Below are positions 1 to 7,618 of a DNA stretch of 42,714 nt, piece after piece; position 1 is the first letter of the stretch; the number at the start of each line of letters is the position of its first letter. Made by a program: the position numbers and the translations under genes. The notes under the pieces were generated by a model. The model was not told the origin of the DNA. It was given only the letters and a program-made list of their open reading frames with translations, and did no database searches. The DNA comes from Myxococcales bacterium (GTDB taxonomy: Bacteria > Myxococcota_A > UBA9042). Where the stretch lies: contig SHZD01000027.1 in the NCBI GenBank assembly GCA_009692465.1, positions 1-42,714 of the forward strand. The letters are read 5' to 3'.

Positions 1-76
1 CAAACCGCGCTGAGGTAGCCGCGGCGAGCATGGCACAAACGCCACCGTGGTGGCACACTTTTACCGCGGCGGGCGA

Positions 77-114
77 CTAGGAGCCTGTCGGAGTATTCCG
101 ACTCGCTCCTAACG
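77..114. repeat. Short CTAG/CTAA-flanked hairpin element
   Basis: Starts CTAG-GAGCCTGTCGG and ends GCTC-CTAA. The arms GGAGC/GCTCC and CGGAGT/ACTCG-like segments fold into an imperfect hairpin. Its first 15 bases (CTAGGAGCCTGTCGG) are identical to the left end of the 211-295 element and to the inverted right end of that element. Both flanks fit YTAR. Confidence 0.5.
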
Positions 115-131
115 CCGTCTGGCTAGACGGC
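114..131. terminator. Perfect 7-bp hairpin, terminator-like
   Basis: GCCGTCT and AGACGGC are separated by the 4-base loop GGCT. No T-run follows, so intrinsic termination is uncertain. It could serve an upstream gene outside the window. Confidence 0.3.
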
Positions 132-210
132 GGCAACTGTCCGAAACTGAACGAATTTGATTGGGCCAGTTCTCCGGGCAGTTCTCGGACAGTTGAGAAT
201 AGTTGACGGG

Positions 211-295
211 CTAGGAGCCTGTCGGTTCGCAATAGATTCATTGTGTATAACCTGATAGACATTTCACAATCGATTGATTTCCGACAGGCTCCTAG
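211..295. repeat. 85-bp CTAG-bounded inverted-repeat element (MITE-like)
   Basis: CTAG plus GAGCCTGTCGG at 211-225 is mirrored perfectly by CCGACAGGCTC plus CTAG at 281-295. Inside lies a second inverted pair, ATTGTG/CACAAT, so the whole segment can fold on itself. Eleven-bp terminal inverted repeats with identical CTAG flanks look like a tiny non-autonomous element with a 4-bp target duplication of the YTAR type known for IS5-group transposons. That assignment is inferred from structure only; no transposase is present. Confidence 0.6.
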
Positions 296-330
296 GCCAA
301 GCGGACCGCGCCTGCAAGAGCCTGCCAACC

Positions 331-891
331 ATGCGCATTATCGCCGGAACTGCCAAACGCTGCCGCCTCGAGACGCCCGCAGGTCTACATACGCGACCGA
401 CTACCGACGGGGTCCGCGGCGCCGCCATGAGTCAACTCGGTGGCTTTTTTGCCGGCGGCCGGGTTTTGGACCTGTGCGCCGGCAGTGGCGCGGTGGCGCT
501 GGAGTTCTTGTCGCGCGGGTGCACGGCGGCGGTGGCGATCGACAACGATGCGGCCGCAGTGGCCTGTATGCGGGCCAACGCTGAACGCAGTCGTCTGGGG
601 CCGCGCTTGCGCATTTGTCAGGCTGAGGTCTTGCTCGAGTTGGCGCGACTGGTCGCGACTCAGCAGCGCTTTGAGTACGTGTGGTTGGACCCGCCGTGGG
701 AATCACCGGTGTATGCTGAGGTGCTGCAAGCGCTGGCTGCCGGTCATCTGATCACCCAAGACGGTGATTTGTTTGTTGAAAGTCGCAAGCCCCTGCCTGC
801 AAGTCTGTACGACGCCCACTGGCAGTTGTGCGACGGCCGTCGCTATGGTGCAGGTTGGCTACAACGCCTTGAACCCAAAGGCGAACAATGA
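331..891 (+). CDS. rsmD: 16S rRNA (guanine-N2)-methyltransferase RsmD
   Basis: This 186-residue cytoplasmic SAM-dependent methyltransferase would methylate G966 of 16S rRNA during 30S assembly, as RsmD does. It opens with the family-typical MRIIAGTAKR. It has the SAM-binding motif I around residues 46-53 (VLDLCAGSGA), an acidic motif II end (AIDNDA, 69-74) and the catalytic DPPW motif at 120-123. Length matches the family. I chose the ATG at 331 because homologues begin there; an upstream in-frame extension to 274 would run through the repeat element. The last four bases overlap the queA start (ATGA), so the two are translationally coupled. Identification is confident; the exact target nucleotide is by family. 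Confidence 0.92.
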   Translation: MRIIAGTAKRCRLETPAGLHTRPTTDGVRGAAMSQLGGFFAGGRVLDLCAGSGAVALEFLSRGCTAAVAIDNDAAAVACMRANAERSRLGPRLRICQAEVLLELARLVATQQRFEYVWLDPPWESPVYAEVLQALAAGHLITQDGDLFVESRKPLPASLYDAHWQLCDGRRYGAGWLQRLEPKGEQ

Positions 892-2000
892 CAACGACCC
901 CACCACCAACAGCGGCACCGCTCGATCTGGTCGACTTTGAGCTGGCCGCCTACGCCTTTGACCTACCGACAACGCACATTGCCCAGTTTGCGGTCGAACC
1001 GCGCCACGCTGCGCGCCTACTGGTCGCTGACCGCCACGACCGAGTGGCCGATGCGACTATGTGGCAGTTGCCTGAACTGCTGCTGGAAAACTATGGCCAA
1101 CCGCCGCTGCTGGTCGTCAACGACACCAAGGTGGTAGCGGCGCGCTTGCAGGGCATCAAAGCGAGCGGCGGTCGGGTGCAATTGCTGCTCGAAAGCCCGT
1201 TTGGCCGCGCCGGCGACGCGCTCAGTGGCCAAGCCGTCCTGTACAAGGCGTCCAAACCGTTGCGAGTGGGCCAAACGCTCGATCTGGGCGACAACTGCGC
1301 AGCGACGGTGCGAGCGGTGACGGGCGGTGGCCGCGCGCTAGTCGATTTGAGCGGGGCGGCGTGCCTAGCCGGTCTGCTCGATCGCGTGGGCCATGTGCCG
1401 TTGCCGCCGTATATTCGAGCGGGTGTGGATCAGCCGCTGATTGACCGACCGCGCTACCAATGCACCTGGGCAGAGCACGCTGGTGCGGTGGCGGCCCCAA
1501 CCGCCGGCTTGCATTTTTCTGCACAACTGCTTGAAAAACTTTCTGAAATGCACATCGAATGTGTCGCGGTGACGCTGCATGTCGGCCCGGGGACGTTCCT
1601 GCCGGTGCGCGCGGCCCAGTTGCAGGATCACCGCGTGGCCGGCGAGCGCTACGAAGTTTCGGCGTCTACAGCGCAACGACTGGCTAAGGCCCGCCGCGAC
1701 GGTCAGCCCATTGTGGCAGTCGGCACCACGACCACCCGAACTGTGGAACACGCGGCGGCAGTGGCCGGGCTTGAGCCCATCGCCGCGGGCTTTGGCAGTG
1801 CCGATTTGACCATCTTGCCGGGGCACCGGTTTAGGGTCATCCAAGGCATGGTCACCAATTTTCACCTGCCGCAGTCGAGTCTGTTGGTGCTGGTGAGTGC
1901 CTTTTTGGGTCGGGCACGGGTGTTGCGGGCCTACCAGCACGCCATTGGCCACGGCTACCGCTTTTATTCGTATGGCGATGCTTGTTTGCTAGTGAACTAA
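888..2000 (+). CDS. queA: S-adenosylmethionine:tRNA ribosyltransferase-isomerase QueA
   Basis: This 370-residue enzyme transfers and isomerises the ribosyl moiety of SAM onto preQ1-modified tRNA to give epoxyqueuosine, the penultimate step of queuosine synthesis. Diagnostic QueA segments appear in order: VNDTKVVAARL (~82), GHVPLPPYIRA (~170), VAAPTAGLHF (~203), LHVGPGTFLPV (~230), GMVTNFHLPQSSLLVLVSAF (~322) and YRFYSYGDA near the C-terminus. Length is normal or slightly long because of a Pro/Thr-rich N-terminus. The ATG overlaps the rsmD stop, giving a two-gene RNA-modification operon. The next gene, on the opposite strand, ends 48 bp downstream; I see no obvious terminator hairpin in that gap. 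Confidence 0.96.
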   Translation: MTTTPPPTAAPLDLVDFELAAYAFDLPTTHIAQFAVEPRHAARLLVADRHDRVADATMWQLPELLLENYGQPPLLVVNDTKVVAARLQGIKASGGRVQLLLESPFGRAGDALSGQAVLYKASKPLRVGQTLDLGDNCAATVRAVTGGGRALVDLSGAACLAGLLDRVGHVPLPPYIRAGVDQPLIDRPRYQCTWAEHAGAVAAPTAGLHFSAQLLEKLSEMHIECVAVTLHVGPGTFLPVRAAQLQDHRVAGERYEVSASTAQRLAKARRDGQPIVAVGTTTTRTVEHAAAVAGLEPIAAGFGSADLTILPGHRFRVIQGMVTNFHLPQSSLLVLVSAFLGRARVLRAYQHAIGHGYRFYSYGDACLLVN

Positions 2001-2048
2001 GGCGATCCCATTGCGGAGCGGCGTCGATCCAGGCCTTGGCCTTGGTGA

Positions 2049-2885
2049 TCAACCCGCAGGACCTTGCGCTGACCGTGCCTGCGCCTCTGCAAAAAAATCC
2101 AACAGCATAGTGTTGATCGCTATGGCATTTTGGCGAATTGCGCCGTGGCCAGCATCCGCAAAGCCAACCAACTTCGAACCCGCGATCGCTTGATGCAAGT
2201 GGTCCGAATGGGACGGTTCGATCAGGATGTCCAGATCAGGCCGCATCACCAGCACCGGCAGGACGCTCAATTGCGCAAGCCGGGCACCGGTGTCGTGGCC
2301 GCGCATGGCCCGCAGTGTCTTGGAAATGGTTTGACTGGGTTGGCCGCCGCCGTAATCGCGGTCCAGTTCTTGGGCCAGATCGGCCATCGCGCCACCGGCG
2401 CGCGCCGCTGCCGGAAACAGCAACCGCGCCATCGCCGCGACACGCGCCCTGCGCAGCGGCACGCTTTGCAGCAGCAACCACGGCAGGGCCCTCAGCGGCG
2501 GATTGCGGGCACTCGGGCCGCCGGCATGGGTGGCTAGCAGGGCCAAGCTGGCGATGCGCTGTGGCGCTTGCAGGGCCACATGCTGGGCAATCATGCCACC
2601 CATCGACTGGCCGACCACGTGGGCCCGAGCATGCCCCAAGTGATCGAGCAACGCGAGGGCATCGGCGGCGAAATCTGCCATCAGCCACGGCCCGGCCGGC
2701 GATCCCGAACCACTGACCCCACGGTTATCAAAGGCGATGACTTGATGTCGGTGTTGCAAGCCCTCGAGTTGATGCGACCAGGCCGAGGCCGGAGTGGCAA
2801 AACCCATGATCAGCAAGACCGGGGTGCCGCTGCCGGCACATTCATAGGTGATCTGGTGGCCTTGCGGCGCAGTAAACGATGGCAT
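2049..2885 (-). CDS. Alpha/beta-fold hydrolase
   Basis: A 278-residue soluble alpha/beta hydrolase. The nucleophile elbow is GQSMGG with Ser94. The oxyanion-side segment is IMGFATPASAW (~26-36), and FDNRGVSGSG (52-61) is the usual strand-4 loop. Acid candidates are Asp217/Asp219 (RPDLDILI), and His247 lies in ADAGHGA. The layout resembles 3-oxoadipate enol-lactonase-type or generic esterase/peptidase family members, but the substrate cannot be read from sequence. A strong ribosome-binding site (GGAGG) sits about 7 bases before the ATG. No signal peptide. It lies between queA (convergent) and the S41 protease gene upstream; a 133-bp repeat between them makes co-transcription with the protease doubtful. 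Confidence 0.85.
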   Translation of the reverse strand: MPSFTAPQGHQITYECAGSGTPVLLIMGFATPASAWSHQLEGLQHRHQVIAFDNRGVSGSGSPAGPWLMADFAADALALLDHLGHARAHVVGQSMGGMIAQHVALQAPQRIASLALLATHAGGPSARNPPLRALPWLLLQSVPLRRARVAAMARLLFPAAARAGGAMADLAQELDRDYGGGQPSQTISKTLRAMRGHDTGARLAQLSVLPVLVMRPDLDILIEPSHSDHLHQAIAGSKLVGFADAGHGAIRQNAIAINTMLLDFFAEAQARSAQGPAG

Positions 2886-2929
2886 GATCCTCCGCCCGCC
2901 GAATAAAAGCGGGGCCGAAAATGGGTTAG

Positions 2930-3062
2930 GAACTGCCCTGAAATAACTCGGTCGATCTGGGCAACACAGGAGCGGCGAGTCGGCCTTTCAGGACGCGAGC
3001 TTAGCGAACAACAAAGCAAGCAAACGGAACCAGTCCCACAATGACTTATTGTGGGACAGTTC
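2930..3062 (-). repeat. 133-bp core-family repeat, copy 1 (supplies protease 3' end)
   Basis: Flanked on the left by TTAG (2926-2929). Ends are GAACTGCCC on the left and GGGACAGTTC on the right, an inverted pair. Read on the minus strand it matches the 19554-19686 repeat over the full 133 bp with about 18 differences by eye. It contains the core TTGCTTGCTTTGT followed by TTCGCTAAGCTCGC. The last codons and TAA stop of the S41 protease gene lie inside its proximal end, in the loop of the hairpin at 3026-3063. Confidence 0.75.
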
Positions 3063-3063
3063 C
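3026..3063 (-). terminator. Hairpin containing the S41 protease stop codon
   Basis: GGAAC and GTCCCACAAT pair with ATTGTGGGAC and GTTCC around a short loop that includes the protease stop codon. This strong, nearly perfect stem is the proximal end of the 133-bp repeat. No long T-run follows, so factor-independent termination is plausible rather than certain; the stem could also protect the mRNA 3' end. Confidence 0.5.
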
Positions 3064-4851
3064 TTCGTGCTGGGCCACCAAGCACCGCGCCCAATCGGTC
3101 GCCGCCAGCAGCCACGGATCGGTTTTGGCCATCTTGAGCCGCCAATCGGCTTTTTCGTCGGCAAACTGGGCAACACACGCCTGCACTTTGGCAGTGACAA
3201 GGGCACTGCAATGAGCCGCCATGGAGGTGTCGGCCTGCAGCGCGGTGGCCAGATCGGCCTCGCGCGCGGTCGCGACCACCCACCCGCTAGGCAGCGGCAA
3301 CGTGATATCCGGCTCCACCCCCAAACTTTGCAGCGAACGGCCGCGCGGCCCGCGGTAAGTCGCGATTGTCAGCAGTACCGACCACGCCCCCATTGTCGCA
3401 TCGAGCACCGCCTGCACCGAACCTTTGCCGTAGGTACGTTGGCCTAGAACGACAGTGCGATCGCGATCTTGCAACGCGGAGCTGACCATCTCACACGCCG
3501 AGCGACACTCGATATCGACTAGCGTCACGACCGGCAACTTGATGTCGGTCGCGGCGGTCGTCGCCGAAAACACCTTGGGCGGTGGCCGTCGGTTGTGCTG
3601 AGTCGCCACCACCCCGTCGCCCAAGAACACGTCGGCCACCGCGATCCCCTCTTTGACCCAACCGCCGCCATTGCCGCGCAGATCCAAGACCAGCGCCGTG
3701 GGCAGCGCCCCCGTTTCCAAGCGCACGTCTTCCAAGGATCCGCGCACGCCGGTGGCCGATCCTGAAGCAAAACTGCTCAGGCGCACCACTCCTACGCCGG
3801 TCCCCTCGCCTGCCGCATAACCGGTCACCGTCGAGCGCACCAGTTCGCGGCGCTTGAGCACCAGTTTCTTGGGCTTGCTGGCGGCATTGGCTTGGGCAAG
3901 TACCACAACTTTACTACCGATTTTGCCTTCCAGCATGGCATTGAGTTGCCTAGGGTCGAGATCCGCCAGTTCTTTGGCATCGATGCGCACAATAATCCAG
4001 CCCTTGCGCAAGCCGGCCTGGGCTGCGGGACTATTGCGCTCCACTCGCGTCACGCGAACGACAGCGCCCTCTGTGGTCAAGGTCATGCCGACGTCGACGT
4101 TTTCGCTGCGCGCAGACTCTTTTTCCAACGCGGTAAACAGCGCGGTCGGCATCAAACTGCCGTGCGCGTCCAACCCATGCAAGAAGTTGCTGGTCGCCAC
4201 CCGCCACATGCGACTGCTGCGCGCGACCCGCGGATCGGCCATGGTCGGGGTCGCAGTGTCCGGCAACGGCGGCGACGCATCGTCCGGCAGCGGTTGCTTG
4301 TTCAGCAGGGCGGTGGCCACCTGCGCGGCGCACTCAAAACCGGCCTGACCAAAAGTGGCCGTGACCCAAGCCGCGTGCAGGCGCAGCGAGGCTTCTTTGC
4401 GCAATAGCCGCATCTGCCGCAGTTCGGCAGGGCTGCCAGCACTGGCGGGGGCTTTGTTGCGGGCAAACAATTCGGCCTGCAGGCTCGTGCCACAACCGGA
4501 CAGCTCGACGACCTCCCCGCTGTACAGGGCGGCACCGTCGGCGCGGGCCCGTTCGGCCTGCACAAAGCGCTTGGGCAGCAGCTCCAAAGGCGGATCGAGG
4601 GTCTTGAACAGACCAGCAGCCGCCAGCGCCCACGCCCGCGGCGGCACTTGTGGCAATACATGCCACTCTTGGGCGAGCAACAAGGCCTCGTCGAAACCAG
4701 TGCGCGTGAAGACTAATTCTGCCCACGCCGCTTCAGTGCGGTCCATTTGGGCGTGGGCTTGAGTGGGCACCAGCAGCGGCGCCGTGGTGAAAACGGCGAG
4801 CGCCGCACTGAAAACAGGCAGCATAGCAATGGACAGGGGCAAACGGGGCAT
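3046..4851 (-). CDS. Exported S41-family (C-terminal processing) protease with PDZ domain
   Basis: A 601-residue exported serine protease. The chosen ATG gives a signal peptide ending near AHA at ~33; an overlapping TTG at 4890 would add 13 residues and spoil it. Residues ~40-230 are an extended N-terminal region. A PDZ domain spans ~245-330 (GMTLTTEGAVVRV, then PAAQAGLRKGWIIVRI). The S41 core follows: LDLRGNGGGWV at ~389, the nucleophile Ser451 in RSACE (usually SASE) and the general base Lys476 in TYGKGSVQ, with the expected 25-residue Ser-Lys spacing. It likely trims periplasmic or envelope proteins. A ~100-residue C-terminal extension has several Cys. The aquaporin gene lies just upstream on the same strand. 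The last residues (GTVPQ) and the stop are encoded by an inserted repeat. Confidence 0.88.
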   Translation of the reverse strand: MPRLPLSIAMLPVFSAALAVFTTAPLLVPTQAHAQMDRTEAAWAELVFTRTGFDEALLLAQEWHVLPQVPPRAWALAAAGLFKTLDPPLELLPKRFVQAERARADGAALYSGEVVELSGCGTSLQAELFARNKAPASAGSPAELRQMRLLRKEASLRLHAAWVTATFGQAGFECAAQVATALLNKQPLPDDASPPLPDTATPTMADPRVARSSRMWRVATSNFLHGLDAHGSLMPTALFTALEKESARSENVDVGMTLTTEGAVVRVTRVERNSPAAQAGLRKGWIIVRIDAKELADLDPRQLNAMLEGKIGSKVVVLAQANAASKPKKLVLKRRELVRSTVTGYAAGEGTGVGVVRLSSFASGSATGVRGSLEDVRLETGALPTALVLDLRGNGGGWVKEGIAVADVFLGDGVVATQHNRRPPPKVFSATTAATDIKLPVVTLVDIECRSACEMVSSALQDRDRTVVLGQRTYGKGSVQAVLDATMGAWSVLLTIATYRGPRGRSLQSLGVEPDITLPLPSGWVVATAREADLATALQADTSMAAHCSALVTAKVQACVAQFADEKADWRLKMAKTDPWLLAATDWARCLVAQHEGTVPQ

Positions 4852-4886
4852 CATTGGACCGATTGTGGCTATCCAGATCCGATGCG

Positions 4887-5615
4887 TCAAACCGCGTCAT
4901 CGACTCGAGTGACGGCAACGGGCCAAAGCCAGCGCCCTAGCAGCAGTGCCGCAGCCATTCCAAGTCCTTGGCCGAGCAAAAACAGCGGAACGTCGGCGGG
5001 GCGAATGCCTGCAGCGCTGTCGGTGAGCGTACGAGCCAGAGTGACCGCGGGATTGGCAAACGACATCGAAGACGTACACCAATAGCCCGCCAAGATGAAC
5101 AGGCCGACGGCGACTGCGACCGAATCGGCTCGGCGCCGACCGACCCCTACAATCGTCACCAGCAAGCCAAAAGTGGCCACGCCCTCGCCCAGCGCCCGAC
5201 CCCAACCACTGCGTGCCATTGCTGAAATCGTCACCAGCGGCAGCTCAAACATGGCGTGGGTCAGGGCCACTCCGGCTGCTGCGCCGACCAATTGGGCGAT
5301 CGCATACTGCAGGGCGACGGCTGGCGACAACTCACGGCGAGCGACCGCCATGGCCGTCACTGCTGGATTGAAGTGGGCCCCTGAAACGTCGGCAAAGGTC
5401 CAAATCAGCACGACCAAACCGGCGGCCGTGGCTAGTGAATTGGCCAAATGTGCCAAGCCGTCATTGCCGCCGCACAAGCGCTGGGCCCAAATGCCGGAGC
5501 CGACCACAACCAGCAAAAGCATCGCAGTACCAATGGTTTCTGCAACAAGGCGCTGGGGCAAGGACCAAGTGTGGGGCACGGGCCAAGTGTTGGGCAAAGA
5601 CGCGGTGGGCGACAT
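4887..5615 (-). CDS. MIP/aquaporin-family channel
   Basis: A 242-residue inner-membrane channel of the major intrinsic protein family. It has about six hydrophobic segments and the two half-helix NPA boxes: HFNPAVT at ~83 and FANPAVTLAR at ~188, with the selectivity-filter Arg after the second box. The N-terminal ETIGTAML matches the AE(F)xGT signature. The ATG at 5615 is preferred; an upstream TTG at 5696 would add a highly basic 27-residue segment atypical of the family. Both NPA boxes are intact, so it should conduct water or a small neutral solute; discriminating water from glycerol needs structural alignment. It is divergent from the transglutaminase-like gene, with about 150 bp between preferred starts, and upstream of the S41 protease gene (35 bp gap). 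Confidence 0.88.
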   Translation of the reverse strand: MSPTASLPNTWPVPHTWSLPQRLVAETIGTAMLLLVVVGSGIWAQRLCGGNDGLAHLANSLATAAGLVVLIWTFADVSGAHFNPAVTAMAVARRELSPAVALQYAIAQLVGAAAGVALTHAMFELPLVTISAMARSGWGRALGEGVATFGLLVTIVGVGRRRADSVAVAVGLFILAGYWCTSSMSFANPAVTLARTLTDSAAGIRPADVPLFLLGQGLGMAAALLLGRWLWPVAVTRVDDAV

Positions 5616-5763
5616 GGTGGCACGCTGGCGGCGTAAACGCCGCGGCCGTCGATAGTCGAGCTTTTGTGGTGGTGGCGCAAGCGAGCTGGTTGCCAACTAG
5701 CGCTTGAGATCTGGTGCCAGCTACCACTTGCAACGGCAATTCCGCTATCCTGCGCTCGACCGC

Positions 5764-7566
5764 GTGGACGGCGCATGGGGACCCTTGCCAGCACCATCCC
5801 ACCCAGCATCCAAGGCCCTTGTCGCCGCGGTGGTCGCCGCAGTCGCCGTGGCCAGCCTCGGTGTGCTGGCATCGTGGGCCGCTGCCCAGCGCCCAGCGCC
5901 CATCTTGCACGAATACCTGCCGCCGCTCGCCGGCAGCGTCGGCCGCAGCGACCACGTCGTTGCCAGCAAAACTGGCGGCACTGAGGCGCTGCCCGAAGCC
6001 ATCGAAACTGCGCTGGGCCGCATCGCCCGGCCCAAAGCCGAACCTGCTGGCGGCGCTGTCCCGCTGTACCAAGCCCGGCCACCGGCGTTTGCTGGTCCGG
6101 ATCGGCGCACCGGCGGCGACCTCGACTTGCACTACCAGATGGTGTTCGATCCCGAAGTTGCCCCATTTAAACGCGAATCATCGCTTGATCGGGTCGGCGT
6201 CGATTTGCGCATGAGTGCCAGCGGTACTGGCAATGTGCAGCAAGTGGTAGGTCAGCCAGCGCGCCCAGGCCATGAGCTGTTTTGGGGCCATGTCCAGCTC
6301 AAATTGCAGCCCAATCAGGCCGTGGTGCTGCCCAGCGTGGCGCCGACTTCGCAAGTCTTGTCCTGGCAGGTGGAGCCGCCGGTGGCGTTGCAGCTATGGC
6401 GCGACCGTGCTGGAAACTTTTCGGTGCAGGCGGACCATACCGGCGTAGTCGACCTGCGCTTCTTGATGGACGGTCCAACGGACTATTTTGCAGCGCCGCT
6501 CGGAGTCGCCACGGCCCGCGACGATCCCGAAAATCCTGTTCTTTCACCCGAAGTTGCCGCCATGGCTACTGCGTTGTGGCCGACTCTCGGGGTCCATGCG
6601 CAACTGGAGCGCGGCGCCGCTATTGGTCGATTAGTCGAGTGGTTTCGCAGCTTTGAGCCCGGCGAACCGCCACCGGCCACTGGCGCTGCCCTGAGCGATT
6701 TGGTGCTGTCCAAAAAAGGCGTGTGCCGTCACCGCGCGCTCGGTTTTGTGATCATGGTGCAATCACTCGGGATTTCTGCGCACTTTGTCAGCAACGACGC
6801 CCACGCCTTTGCCGAAGTGTGGGCTCCGGCGGTTTCGGGTCGCGGCGCTTGGCAACGCGTCGATTTGGGCGGCGGCGCCGACTCGCTGGAGCTTCACGGC
6901 GCGCAAGGCAAACACTTGCATCAACCGCTGCACGCCGATCCATTTCCCAAGCCGGACGCCTACGCCAATGCCACCGGCCGGGTGGTGGTCGACGGCGCGC
7001 CGCTGGGCCAAACGTGGGCGGGCGCGGGGCAAGTCAAGGGCGCGAGTGGCTTGCAAGGGGCTCAAAGTCCATCAGCGGCAGTGGGCGCGGCCAGTGCTGG
7101 TGCTGGGCAGTCCAACGCTGGCCACCCCAAAGCTGGGCACCAGCAACCGCAGAGCGAGCAAGAGGCGCGACGGACTTGGTTGCAGCAGCGCGCTCAGGCT
7201 TTGGCGGCGCCGGTGCAGCCGCCGGGGATCCAGCCCACGGCCGACAAACCGGCGCAGGTGGCCAAGGCGCGCTGTCGACTGCGCCTGAGCGCGGTGGCCG
7301 CCATGGCTTGGCTGGGCGACCCGCTGGCATTGGCTGGCCACTTGGACTGCGACGGGCCCGCGGCGGGTTCGCTGGCCATCGAACTGTGGCTCATCGATCC
7401 GGCCATGCCCAGCCAAGCAATGCTGTTGGGTGTAGTGGCGACCGCCGCCCACGGCGCGTTTGCGGCGACTTTCAGCTTGCCTGCCGACGCCGCTCCCCAC
7501 GTCTATGACATCGTGGCGCGTTTTGGTGGTGATCACCTGCGCGCACCTGCCGATTCCGGACCGTAG
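5764..7566 (+). CDS. Membrane-anchored transglutaminase-like protein
   Basis: About 600 residues from a GTG at 5764 (a TTG at 5704 is possible). An N-terminal hydrophobic stretch (ALVAAVVAAVAVASLGVLAS, ~16-37) is a signal anchor, so the rest is likely periplasmic. The core is a transglutaminase-like papain fold: Cys321 in KKGVCRHRALGF, His347 in NDAHAFAEVW and Asp367 in RVDLGG, with normal spacing (26 and 20 residues). A low-complexity Gly/Ala/Gln linker (~420-500) separates this from a C-terminal beta-rich, Ig-like segment (~515-600). Such proteins can be proteases or crosslinkers; the triad looks intact but the substrate is unknown. The gene ends 52 bp before alr, so a wall-related role is possible but only by proximity. 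Confidence 0.75.
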   Translation: MDGAWGPLPAPSHPASKALVAAVVAAVAVASLGVLASWAAAQRPAPILHEYLPPLAGSVGRSDHVVASKTGGTEALPEAIETALGRIARPKAEPAGGAVPLYQARPPAFAGPDRRTGGDLDLHYQMVFDPEVAPFKRESSLDRVGVDLRMSASGTGNVQQVVGQPARPGHELFWGHVQLKLQPNQAVVLPSVAPTSQVLSWQVEPPVALQLWRDRAGNFSVQADHTGVVDLRFLMDGPTDYFAAPLGVATARDDPENPVLSPEVAAMATALWPTLGVHAQLERGAAIGRLVEWFRSFEPGEPPPATGAALSDLVLSKKGVCRHRALGFVIMVQSLGISAHFVSNDAHAFAEVWAPAVSGRGAWQRVDLGGGADSLELHGAQGKHLHQPLHADPFPKPDAYANATGRVVVDGAPLGQTWAGAGQVKGASGLQGAQSPSAAVGAASAGAGQSNAGHPKAGHQQPQSEQEARRTWLQQRAQALAAPVQPPGIQPTADKPAQVAKARCRLRLSAVAAMAWLGDPLALAGHLDCDGPAAGSLAIELWLIDPAMPSQAMLLGVVATAAHGAFAATFSLPADAAPHVYDIVARFGGDHLRAPADSGP

Positions 7567-7618
7567 CCACCGGCTTGCTGGTGCTGCTGCATACCCCTTA
7601 CCTACAGCAACGAGACCC

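Larger units (their letters stand above)
1..330. other. Structured non-coding leader region
   Basis: No convincing gene lies in this stretch. It is packed with inverted repeats: GCCACC/GGTGGC near 41-54, a CTAG-flanked hairpin at 77-114, a 7-bp perfect stem GCCGTCT/AGACGGC at 114-131, a 10-bp inverted pair AACTGTCCGA/TCGGACAGTT at 135-144 and 185-194, and the 85-bp CTAG-bounded element at 211-295. Short open frames crossing it have no recognisable protein features and include the repeats, so I did not call them. It ends just upstream of rsmD and may carry that operon's promoter, but no clear -35/-10 pair stands out. Confidence 0.6.

Noticed and set aside
2001-2048. Terminator between queA and the convergent hydrolase
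   Set aside because: No stem longer than a few bases and no T-run could be found.
7460-7618. N-terminal extension of alanine racemase
   Set aside because: It overlaps the coding end of the preceding gene; the racemase fold starts at the ATG at 7619.
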